From Phreatobacter cathodiphilus (GTDB lineage Bacteria; Pseudomonadota; Alphaproteobacteria; Rhizobiales; Phreatobacteraceae): DNA of 64,000 nucleotides. A model generated the notes under the pieces. The model was not told the origin of the DNA. It saw nothing but the letters and a program-made list of their open reading frames with translations, and ran no database searches. The stretch covers positions 3,389,001 to 3,453,000 of the forward strand of contig NZ_CP027668.1 of the NCBI RefSeq assembly GCF_003008515.1, given 5' to 3'. How positions within the stretch are numbered: the first letter of the stretch is position 1; each line of letters opens with the position of its first letter. The position numbers and the translations under genes are program-made. Below are positions 24,100-31,400 of the stretch, piece by piece.

Positions 24100-24564
24100 T
24101 CAGCCTTTTCCCGGGGGACCGAGGCGCGGATCGGCGGCCGGCGGGCGCCGCTCCTCGCGCCAGTCGGCGGGCTCGAGATCGACGACGCCGGGGGGCGGCG
24201 GACGCTGGCCGGTCGTGACGACGCCGCGTCCCATGAGGAAGCCGCGCAGTGCCGGCACCAGCAGGATCACCGCGAGAATGTCGGTGACGAAGCCGGGAAT
24301 GGCGAGCAGCAGGCCGGCGAAGGCGGTGAGCATGCCGCTGCGGGCCGCTTCCCCGCTCAGCAGGACCACGCCGCCCGAGCGCATCACCTGGGCGAACAGC
24401 AGCTTCGCCCCACCCTTCAGCAGCACGATGCCGAGGAAGGAGGTGAGGAACACCGCGAGCAGGGCGCCGACGAAGCCGATCTTGCCCGCCACGAAGAAGA
24501 ACGTGGCGAACTCCAGGAAGGGCAGTGCGATGAGGCCGAGCACCAGCCAGCGAAGGTGGATCAT
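24100..24564 (-). CDS. FxsA family membrane protein
   Basis: A 154-residue protein with about four membrane segments: MIHLRWLVLGLIALPFLEFA, FFFVAGKIGFVGALLAVFL, and the conserved LLAIPGFVTDILAVILLVPA, then a cytosolic proline-rich tail. FxsA in E. coli relieves phage exclusion when overproduced; its normal role is unknown. The ATG at 24564 has ggagat upstream. It is co-oriented with secB; Tim44, usually nearby, is not seen. Confidence 0.9.
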   Translation of the reverse strand: MIHLRWLVLGLIALPFLEFATFFFVAGKIGFVGALLAVFLTSFLGIVLLKGGAKLLFAQVMRSGGVVLLSGEAARSGMLTAFAGLLLAIPGFVTDILAVILLVPALRGFLMGRGVVTTGQRPPPPGVVDLEPADWREERRPPAADPRLGPPGKG

Positions 24565-24662
24565 CGAGAAATCTCCGCCGTCATAGCTGGTCCTTCCCTC
24601 GCCCTTTCGCAAGCGGATGGACCGTCGCAGGGGCAGGGTGGAGCAAACGACGAGAATGGAAG

Positions 24663-24812
24663 GCCCCACCCGCACCCTCCCCGCGGCGCGGGGAGGGAAA
24701 CTTCGACGGTCAGCCCACCAACCGCGGTCGTGCCTGCCGCGACCGTCGAAGACGGGACGCGACGCTGTAGCCTCCCTCCCCTCGCCCGGCGAGGGGAGGG
24801 TAAGGGTGGGGC
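24663..24812. repeat. REPIN-like inverted pair of palindromic repeats
   Basis: Left unit 24663-24711 (gccccaccc, palindrome ccctcccc...ggggaggg, then cttcgacggtc) recurs in inverted orientation at 24741-24812 (gaccgtcgaag, palindrome ccctcccctcgcc-c-ggcgaggggaggg, then gggtggggc). The whole 150 bp is one imperfect inverted repeat around a short centre, like a REP doublet. It fills most of the gap between fxsA and the threonine dehydratase gene. Confidence 0.65.
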
Positions 24813-24831
24813 ATTGGTGCGTGTTCCGACC

Positions 24832-24902
24832 TCAGGCCGCCACCGGCGTCCGCCCCGCGAGCACCTGGCTCATCACGGCCAGATCGACGTTCTGGCCCGA
24901 CG
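24832..24902 (-). other. Out-of-frame C-terminal remainder of the threonine dehydratase gene
   Basis: In the frame shifted by one base the sequence reads SGQNVDLAVMSQVLAGRTPV and then a stop at 24832. This is the conserved C terminus of the serine/threonine dehydratase family (SGGNVD...VLAG) and would join the upstream frame if one base were restored near 24901. Confidence 0.75.
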
Positions 24903-25808
24903 GATGACGCCGGCCTTGCGGCCCTCGAGCCGCTCCGCCTCCTGCGCGAGCGCCGCGAGCGCCGCGGCGCCCGCACCCTCCGCGGCATTGTGCGTGTCGG
25001 TCCAGTAGATGCGCATGGCCTCGGCGATGGCGTCCTCGGAAACGGTGACGCATCGCGCCGCGCCGCGGGCGATCAGCGCGAAGGCCTCCGCATTTGGAAT
25101 CCGCACCGCCATGCCGTCGGCAAAGCTCGCGGCATCGTTGGTCTCGACGACACGGCCGGCCGCCAGAGACAGCGCATAGGCCGGCGCGTTCTCGGCCACC
25201 ACGGCCACGACCTCGGTGGTCAGTCCGAGCAGATCGCGCGCCGCGATCACCCCGCAGATGCCCGAGCCGAGGCCGATCGGCACATAGACGACGTCGAGGT
25301 CGGGGTGCGCCGTGAACAGCTCCAGCGCATAGGTGCCGACGCCCATGACCAGGTCGCGCTGGAAGGAGGCGGCGAACTCATAGCCGCGTTCGGCGGCGAT
25401 CTCCACGGCGCGGGCCCGCGCCTCGTCGAAGTCGCGGCCGTGTTCGATGAGTTCGGCGCCGAAGGCCTTCATCGCCGCGTTCTTCTCCACCGAATTGCCG
25501 TGCGGCACGACGATGACCACCGGCAGGTCGGCCCGGCGGGCGGCGAAGGCGAGGCTCTGGCCGTGATTGCCGCGCGTCGCCGAGACGATGCCCTTCACGT
25601 CAGGCCGCTCGCGCTTCAGCCGGTCGACATAGACGAGGCCGCCGCGCACCTTGAAGGCGCCGGTGGGCGTGTGGTTCTCGTGCTTGACCACCACCTCGCA
25701 GCCGAAGCGTGCGGCGAGCAGCGGCCAGGCGAAGGCCGGCGTCGGCGGCATCGCCGTCTGCACCAGGGCGTGGGCGGCGTGGAGCTCGTCGAGGGTGAAG
25801 GGCTCCAT
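24873..25808 (-). CDS. Threonine/serine dehydratase (PLP-dependent), C terminus frameshifted
   Basis: The 311-residue frame encodes a fold-type II PLP enzyme that deaminates threonine or serine to a keto acid. The PLP lysine is K53 in PTGAFKVRGG, with RGNHGQSLAFAA (asparagine loop) and PIGLGSGICGV (phosphate-binding loop). After GRKAGVI the frame runs into RRARTSIWP and stops, whereas the family continues (L)SGxNVD; that sequence exists one frame over, down to 24832. A single missing base near 24901-24902 explains this. The loss of about 20 residues may or may not inactivate the enzyme. It starts 3 bp after the HMG-CoA lyase stop, so they form an operon. Confidence 0.85.
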   Translation of the reverse strand: MEPFTLDELHAAHALVQTAMPPTPAFAWPLLAARFGCEVVVKHENHTPTGAFKVRGGLVYVDRLKRERPDVKGIVSATRGNHGQSLAFAARRADLPVVIVVPHGNSVEKNAAMKAFGAELIEHGRDFDEARARAVEIAAERGYEFAASFQRDLVMGVGTYALELFTAHPDLDVVYVPIGLGSGICGVIAARDLLGLTTEVVAVVAENAPAYALSLAAGRVVETNDAASFADGMAVRIPNAEAFALIARGAARCVTVSEDAIAEAMRIYWTDTHNAAEGAGAAALAALAQEAERLEGRKAGVIRRARTSIWP

Positions 25809-25811
25809 GGC

Positions 25812-26729
25812 TCAGGCCGCCCGCGCCGGAAACACGCCGGCACGCCCGAGGGCCGAGGGCAGCGGCTTGCCGAGCACGCCGGAGAGCCAGCGCGAGGTGT
25901 CGAGCAGTGTGTCGATGTCGAGGCCGGTCTCGATGCCCATGCGGTTGAAGACGTAGACGAGGTCTTCCGTCGCGACATTGCCCGTCGCCGCGGGGGCGAA
26001 GGGGCAGCCACCGACGCCCCCCGTCGAGGCGTCGAGGAAGTCGACGCCCGCCTCAACCGCGGCGATGGCATTGGCGACGCCGGTGTTGCGCGTGTCGTGG
26101 AAATGGCACCGCCACTTGATGGAGGTCGATAGCGCGCGCGCCCGCGCCAGCATCTCCGTCACCTGCGGCGGCACGGCGCAGCCGATCGTGTCGGCGAAAC
26201 CGATGTCGAAGGGATCGCTCTTCAGGAGCTCCTCCACGATTCCCATGACCCGCTCCACCGACACCTCGCCGTCGAAGGGACAGCCGAAGGACGTCGCCAG
26301 CGAGATCGACATGGGAAGGCCGGCGGCCCGGGCGATGGCCGCGACGTCGCGGGTGCCGTTCACGAGATCCGCCACGGAGGCGTTCTGGTTGCGGTTGGCG
26401 AAGGTCTCCGAGGCGACCACGACATAGTTGATCTGGCTGCACTTCGCCGCCACCGCCCGCTCCGCGCCGCGGGCGTTCAGCGCGAGGCCGATCAGGTTGC
26501 GGTCGGCATAGCGGGGCGCGAGGCCCGCCATCACGCCTTCAGCATCCGCCATCTGCGGCACGCGCTTCGGATTGGCGAAGGACACCGCCTCGACATGGCG
26601 GAAGCCGGCGGTGAAGGAGCGCTCGACGAGGCTGATCTTGTCCTCCGTCGAGACCATCACCTTCTCGTTCTGCAGCCCGTCGCGCGGGGCGACCTCGATG
26701 ATGGCGACGGAACGTTGCTTCTGGGTCAT
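25812..26729 (-). CDS. Hydroxymethylglutaryl-CoA lyase
   Basis: A 305-residue DRE-TIM metallolyase that splits HMG-CoA to acetoacetate and acetyl-CoA in leucine catabolism. It shows the catalytic VAPRDGLQNE near the N terminus, ATSFGCPFDGEVSVERV, the metal-ligand RCHFHDTRNTGVANAIAA and the signature cysteine loop GGVGGCPFAPAATGNVATED. The ATG at 26729 follows gaggatc. It is upstream of the dehydratase in the same operon; no other leucine-degradation genes are adjacent. Confidence 0.93.
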   Translation of the reverse strand: MTQKQRSVAIIEVAPRDGLQNEKVMVSTEDKISLVERSFTAGFRHVEAVSFANPKRVPQMADAEGVMAGLAPRYADRNLIGLALNARGAERAVAAKCSQINYVVVASETFANRNQNASVADLVNGTRDVAAIARAAGLPMSISLATSFGCPFDGEVSVERVMGIVEELLKSDPFDIGFADTIGCAVPPQVTEMLARARALSTSIKWRCHFHDTRNTGVANAIAAVEAGVDFLDASTGGVGGCPFAPAATGNVATEDLVYVFNRMGIETGLDIDTLLDTSRWLSGVLGKPLPSALGRAGVFPARAA

Positions 26730-26868
26730 GGGCGATCCTCCGGTGCGCCTTTGTCGGCAAGGACGGAGGCCGTGGCAAGACGTCCGGATGGCGGCGCGCC
26801 CGGCGCCATGGCATAGCTTCGCCCCCGCCCCCCGGGGCGGCAACGAGAGATACGAGGGAGACACGCCC

Positions 26869-27849
26869 ATGGCGACGGCACGCGCGGTTCGGCTTCACGG
26901 CTTCGGCGAGCCGGCGGTGATGGCGATCGAGACCATCGACCTGCCGCCGCCCGGCGCGGGCGAGGTGCAGATCCGCCAGACCGCCGTCGGCTTCAACTTC
27001 ATCGACGTCTACCAGCGCCGAGGCACCTACCCGCTCCCCACCCCGACCGGGCTCGGCCACGAGGCGGCCGGCGTCGTGGAGGCCGTCGGCGAGGGTGTCA
27101 CCGCGCTGCAGCCCGGCGACCGCGTCGCCTACATCAATGCCGGCATCGGCGCCTATGCCGACCGCCGCATCGTGCCGGCCGAGCGCCTGGTGATCCTGCC
27201 CGAGGCGGTGTCGGACGCCGCCGCCGCGACCCTCATCTTCAAGGGGCTCACCGCACAGTACCTCCTGCGCAAGACTCACCGTGTCGTGCCGGGCGACCTC
27301 ATCCTCGTCCATTCCGCCGCCGGCGGCGTCGGCCAGATCCTGGTCCGCTGGGGCAAGGCGCTCGGCGCAGAGGTCATCGCCACCGCCGGCGGGCCGGAGA
27401 AATGCGCGCTGGCCAAGCGCATCGGCGCCGACCACGCCGTCGACTACCGCGAGGAGGACTGGCCGGCCGCGGTGCTCGCCGCCACCGGTGGGCGCAAGGC
27501 GCGGGTCGTCTACGACGCCGTCGGCAAGGACACATTTTTGAAGTCGCTGGACTGCATCCAGCCCTTCGGCCTGATGGTCTCCTACGGCGCAGCCTCCGGG
27601 CCGGCGCCGGACATCCACCCCGAGCTTCTCAACAAGAAGGGCTGCCTCTATCTCACGCGGCCCTCGGTCTTCCCGCACAATGCCGATCCGGCCGTGTTCC
27701 GCGAGAATGCCGCCGAGCTCTTCGCCGCCATCGCCGCGGGCCATGTGACGGTCGACATCGGCGCCCGCTTCGCCCTCGACGACATCGCCGCGGCGCACCG
27801 GGCGGCGGAGGCGCGGGCGACGACGGGGGCCATCCTCATCACGCCGTGA
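26869..27849 (+). CDS. NADPH:quinone oxidoreductase, zinc-free MDR family
   Basis: A 326-residue QOR-type enzyme: MATARAVRLHGFGEPAVM, NFIDVYQRRGTYPLPTPTGL, GHEAAGVVEAVGEGV and the NADPH-binding HSAAGGVGQILVRWGKALGA. No structural or catalytic zinc cysteines are present, as usual for quinone reductases. It reduces quinones or reactive carbonyls with NADPH in the cytosol. The ATG at 26869 follows gagggag. It is divergent from the HMG-CoA lyase gene and a single transcription unit. Confidence 0.92.
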   Translation: MATARAVRLHGFGEPAVMAIETIDLPPPGAGEVQIRQTAVGFNFIDVYQRRGTYPLPTPTGLGHEAAGVVEAVGEGVTALQPGDRVAYINAGIGAYADRRIVPAERLVILPEAVSDAAAATLIFKGLTAQYLLRKTHRVVPGDLILVHSAAGGVGQILVRWGKALGAEVIATAGGPEKCALAKRIGADHAVDYREEDWPAAVLAATGGRKARVVYDAVGKDTFLKSLDCIQPFGLMVSYGAASGPAPDIHPELLNKKGCLYLTRPSVFPHNADPAVFRENAAELFAAIAAGHVTVDIGARFALDDIAAAHRAAEARATTGAILITP

Positions 27850-27865
27850 GGGGCTGAGCCGCGCT

Positions 27866-27890
27866 CACCTCTCGCCGCCGGGGAGAGGTG
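27866..27890. repeat. Short palindromic repeat at a convergent junction
   Basis: cacctctc...gagaggtg with a 9-base GC-rich loop lies between the convergent quinone reductase and hrpB genes. The same arm sequence recurs at 53381-53403 in another convergent gap. It may act as a bidirectional terminator. Confidence 0.45.
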
Positions 27891-27937
27891 AACGAACGGG
27901 ACAGCCGTGCAAGGCTCCACGCTTTCAGGAGCCCCCC

Positions 27938-30397
27938 TCACGTCCCCCGCGGCTTCGCCCGGTGCGTCGCCGCCGCGGCGGCGGGATCGTCTGGCCAGGG
28001 GTGGCGCGGATAGCGCCCCTTCATCTCCGATTTCACCGCCTGGTACGAGCCCTTCCAGAAACCGGGAAGGTCACGCGTCACCTGCACCGGCCGGTGCGCG
28101 GGGGACAGCAGCTCCACCACCAGCGGGATCTTGCCGCGCGCGACGCTCGGGTGGACGGCGAGGCCGAACAGCTCCTGCACCCGGATCGACAGGATCGGCT
28201 CTTCGCCTTCGTAGTCGATGGGGTGGCGCTGCCCCGACGGCGCGTCGAAATGACTGGGAAGGTCCGTCTCGATCCGCCGCTTCACGTCCCAGGGCACCAG
28301 CTGGTCGAGGGCGTTGCCGAGATCGTCGGCGCCGATCTGCGCCAGCGCCGTCCTGCCGAGGATGTGCGGCGCCAGCCAGTCGGCGGCTGAGGCGGCCAGG
28401 GTCTCGTCCGACAGGTCGGGAAAGCTCTCGTCGACCCGTCGCAGGAAAGCGACGCGGTGGCGCAGCGCGAGCTGGGCCTTGGTCCACGGCAGGCGGTGGA
28501 GGCCGATGTGGGCGATGCCCTCGGCGAGTTTGCGCGCACTCGCCTCGTCCGCCGGGACGGGGAGGGTCTGCTCGCCGAGATTGACCGCCCCGAGCCGGCG
28601 CGAGCGCTTCGCCCGCATCGCCGCGGCGGCGCGGTCGAAGACCACCTCCTCGCGCGTCTCGATCCTGTCGGCGAAACCCTCCTCGATCTCGGCGAGGCTG
28701 ATCGGTGCGGCGGAGAGGATGCGCGCCCGCGCCGCGACGCCGCCGATTTCCGCCACCGCCAGAAAGGGCTCGCGCGCCAGCGGCGAGGCCGCATCCACCG
28801 AGCCGCCACGGCCGTTGGCGAGGACGAAGTCGCCGTCCTTGCCGCGCGCGCGCGCGATCCGGTCGGGGAAGGCCAGCGCCAGCACCGCGCCGGCCCGCTC
28901 CGGTCCCGAACCGATGTCGGGCGCGCCCTTCACCTCCTGCAGCCAGCCCGCCGCCATGCGCCGGGCCTCCTCGGCGCGGCGCGAGCGGTCGGTGCGCAGC
29001 CGGTCTAGCCGGTGGCCGAGATGGACGTCGTCGCCGCCGAGGCCGCGTTCGGAGACGAGCAGGGCGAGATCGGCGGCGAGCCGCCCTTCGCCGCGCGCGC
29101 TCGCATCCACCACCATGCGCGCGAGGCGCGGCGCCAGCGGCAGGCCGCGCAGGAGCTTGCCCTCGGCGGTGATGCGCCCGTCCGCGTCGAGGGCGCCGAG
29201 GCTCTCGAGCAGCGCCCGCGCTTCCACGAGCGCCGGCTTCGGCGGCGGATCGAGGAAGGCGAGGCTCGCCGGGTCTGTCACGCCCCAGGCGGCGCAGTCG
29301 AGCAGGAAGGAGGAGAGGTCGGCCGCGAGGATCTCAGGCGTCGCATAGGCGGGGAAGGCGCCCTCCTGCGCCTCCTCCCACAGCCGGTAGCAGACGCCTG
29401 GCTCGGTGCGCCCGGCGCGGCCGCGGCGCTGATCGGCGGCGGCGCGCGACACCCGGACGGTCTCCAGCCGCGTCAGGCCGAGGTCGGGCTCGAAGCGCGG
29501 CACGCGGGCGAGACCGCAATCGACGACGATGCGCACCCCCTCGATGGTCAGAGAGGTTTCGGCGATCGACGTCGCCAGCACCACCTTGCGGCGCCCGGCC
29601 GGCGCCGGCTCGATGGCGCGGTCCTGGTCGGCGCGGTCGAGGGCGCCGAAGAGCTGCACGATGTCGACGGCCGGGTCCTTGACCGTCGCGGCGAGGAGAT
29701 CGGCGGTGCGGCGGATCTCGGCGGCGCCGGGCAGGAAGACCAGCGCCGATCCCGTCTCCTCGGCCAGCGCCCGGCGCACCACCCGCGCCACCTCCTCCTC
29801 GAGCCGCGCCGCGGCATCGCGGCCGACATGGCGGGTCGTGACGGGAAAGGCGCGGCCGGCGCTCTCGATCAGCGGCGCGTCGGCGAGAAGCTTCGCCACG
29901 CGCGCCCCGTCGAGGGTCGCCGACATGACGAGGATGCGCAGGTCCTCGCGCAGGCCGCCCTGCGCATCGAGCGCCAGGGCGAGGCCGAGATCGGCGTCGA
30001 GGCTGCGCTCATGGAACTCGTCGAAGAGCACGGCGGCGACGCCGGTCAGCGCGGGATCGTCGAGGATCATGCGGGTGAAGATGCCCTCGGTCACCACCTC
30101 GACCCGGGTGCGCGCGGAGACCTTCGAGCCGAAGCGGACCCTGAGGCCCACCCGGCCGCCCACCTCCTCGCCGAGCGTCTTCGCCATGCGGTCGGCGACG
30201 GCGCGGGCGGCGATGCGCCGGGGCTCCAGCACGAGGATCTTGCCCGTCCCGGTCCAGGACTCCTCCATCAGCACCAGCGGCACCCGCGTCGACTTGCCGG
30301 CCCCCGGCGGCGCCACGATCACGGCGCGCGGGCCGGCCGCGAGGGCGCGCGTCAGGGCGGGAAGGACGGCATCAATGGGCAGGACCGGGAGGGACAC
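27938..30397 (-). CDS. hrpB: ATP-dependent helicase HrpB
   Basis: An 819-residue DEAH-type RNA helicase. Motif I is APPGAGKST (29-37), motif II DEFH (126-129), motif III SAT (159-161), and motif VI QRRGRAGR lies in the second RecA domain, followed by HA2/OB regions and the HrpB-specific C-terminal domain (IDYEGEEPILSIRVQELFGL). It has the normal length for HrpB. Its exact RNA target is not known in bacteria. The gene stands alone. Confidence 0.94.
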   Translation of the reverse strand: MSLPVLPIDAVLPALTRALAAGPRAVIVAPPGAGKSTRVPLVLMEESWTGTGKILVLEPRRIAARAVADRMAKTLGEEVGGRVGLRVRFGSKVSARTRVEVVTEGIFTRMILDDPALTGVAAVLFDEFHERSLDADLGLALALDAQGGLREDLRILVMSATLDGARVAKLLADAPLIESAGRAFPVTTRHVGRDAAARLEEEVARVVRRALAEETGSALVFLPGAAEIRRTADLLAATVKDPAVDIVQLFGALDRADQDRAIEPAPAGRRKVVLATSIAETSLTIEGVRIVVDCGLARVPRFEPDLGLTRLETVRVSRAAADQRRGRAGRTEPGVCYRLWEEAQEGAFPAYATPEILAADLSSFLLDCAAWGVTDPASLAFLDPPPKPALVEARALLESLGALDADGRITAEGKLLRGLPLAPRLARMVVDASARGEGRLAADLALLVSERGLGGDDVHLGHRLDRLRTDRSRRAEEARRMAAGWLQEVKGAPDIGSGPERAGAVLALAFPDRIARARGKDGDFVLANGRGGSVDAASPLAREPFLAVAEIGGVAARARILSAAPISLAEIEEGFADRIETREEVVFDRAAAAMRAKRSRRLGAVNLGEQTLPVPADEASARKLAEGIAHIGLHRLPWTKAQLALRHRVAFLRRVDESFPDLSDETLAASAADWLAPHILGRTALAQIGADDLGNALDQLVPWDVKRRIETDLPSHFDAPSGQRHPIDYEGEEPILSIRVQELFGLAVHPSVARGKIPLVVELLSPAHRPVQVTRDLPGFWKGSYQAVKSEMKGRYPRHPWPDDPAAAAATHRAKPRGT

Positions 30398-30762
30398 GCG
30401 CGGCGTTTACGGTTCCTTCACCCCGTCCGCAAGCGGGACAGTCCGCACTGGCACGAAACCCGCGTCCGGGCCCTCCCCTTGCGATGGACAAGGCAAGGGC
30501 CGCCGGATGTTCCGGAACGGGACGGCGGCGTGCCCTGCCGGGATGTGGACGCATCCCGGCACCAGACCCGTCCGTGATCTGAGCACCGCCATGAAGAGCG
30601 GCGCCGCCGGGCGGCGGGGCGGCCTGTCCCCATGCTCCTCATGGCCGCCCGCATGGAACGGCCCGCGGGTTGCCGCCGCGGGCCGTTTCTCATGGGAACT
30701 GCACGGAGAGCGGATGCGGCTTGCCGAACCGGGGCCGCTTTGGCTATGGTCCGCCTCCCGGC
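30398..30762. other. Non-coding gap between hrpB and tRNA-Gly
   Basis: No defensible gene is seen. The gap holds hrpB upstream sequence and a strong plus-strand hairpin at 30657-30687. An unannotated small RNA on the plus strand ending at that hairpin is possible but unsupported by any recognised family. Confidence 0.4.
30657..30690 (+). terminator. Terminator-like 12-bp hairpin upstream of tRNA-Gly
   Basis: Perfect stem aacggcccgcgg/ccgcgggccgtt (30657-30668 and 30676-30687), 7-base loop, followed by TCT, so the T-run is short. No plus-strand gene precedes it within 300 bp. Confidence 0.45.
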
Positions 30763-30836
30763 GCGGGTGTAGTTCAATGGTAGAACGGCAGCTTCCCAAG
30801 CTGCATACGAGGGTTCGATTCCCTTCACCCGCTCCA
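30763..30836 (+). tRNA. tRNA-Gly (anticodon CCC)
   Basis: 74 bases beginning GCGGGTG and ending CACCCGC-T-CCA. The D arm contains TAGTTCAATGGTAGAA, the anticodon arm GCAGC-TTCCCAA-GCTGC gives CCC, and the T arm is GAGGGTTCGATTCCCTT. CCA is encoded. Confidence 0.97.
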
Positions 30837-30853
30837 GCCCCTTCTGCCCCGGG

Positions 30854-31339
30854 CTAGCGCTGCGCCGAGCCTCCGTCGTCCGGGTCGGCCGCCCCTTCCT
30901 CCCGCGCCTCCTCCTTCAGCGGCGTCAGCCATTTCAGCGTGATGACCGTGAAGACCGCGACCAGTGCCGCGACGCCGTAGGCGCCGAGGCCGACGGCGGT
31001 GCCGATGGCGCCCGTCGCCCACAGGCTCGCCGCAGTCGCCGTGCCGCGCACCGAGGCGCCCTGCTTGAGGATGGCGCCGCCGCCGATGAAGCCGATGCCG
31101 GTGATGAGGCCCTCGACGATCTTGCCCATGGCGTCGGGATGGGCGCCGTACTTCATCTCGGCCGCCTGGACGAAGCCGCAGCAGGCGATGGCGACCAGCG
31201 GAAAGGTGCGCAGGCCCGCGCTGCGATCCTCCTTCTCGCGGTCCCAGCCGATCGGCAGCACCAGCACATAGGCGACGGCGAGCGCCGTCAGATGCGGCAG
31301 GAGGTCGGCCCGCGCCATGGCGATGAGCGTGTCGAGCAT
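30854..31339 (-). CDS. MgtC/SapB family inner-membrane protein
   Basis: A 161-residue protein with four to five membrane segments. The conserved MgtC core is seen as AVAYVLVLPIGWDREKEDRS, AGLRTFPLVAIACCGFVQ, GLITGIGFIGGGAILKQG and RGTATAASLWATGAIGTAVG, followed by a short acidic tail. MgtC proteins aid growth in low magnesium or inside hosts, in part by modulating the F-ATPase; in environmental bacteria the role is unclear. The ATG at 31339 follows ggaggatt. No magnesium transporter is adjacent. Confidence 0.9.
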   Translation of the reverse strand: MLDTLIAMARADLLPHLTALAVAYVLVLPIGWDREKEDRSAGLRTFPLVAIACCGFVQAAEMKYGAHPDAMGKIVEGLITGIGFIGGGAILKQGASVRGTATAASLWATGAIGTAVGLGAYGVAALVAVFTVITLKWLTPLKEEAREEGAADPDDGGSAQR

Positions 31340-31400
31340 GGAATCCTCCGGGGAGAGCCGCAGGTAACGCGGCACGCTCTCCGGCGGTTCCCCGGTGCCG

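Noticed and set aside
24663-24812. A CRISPR array or insertion sequence at the repeat between fxsA and the dehydratase gene
   Set aside because: Only two inverted units, no regular spacers, no transposase frame; a REP doublet is the simpler reading.
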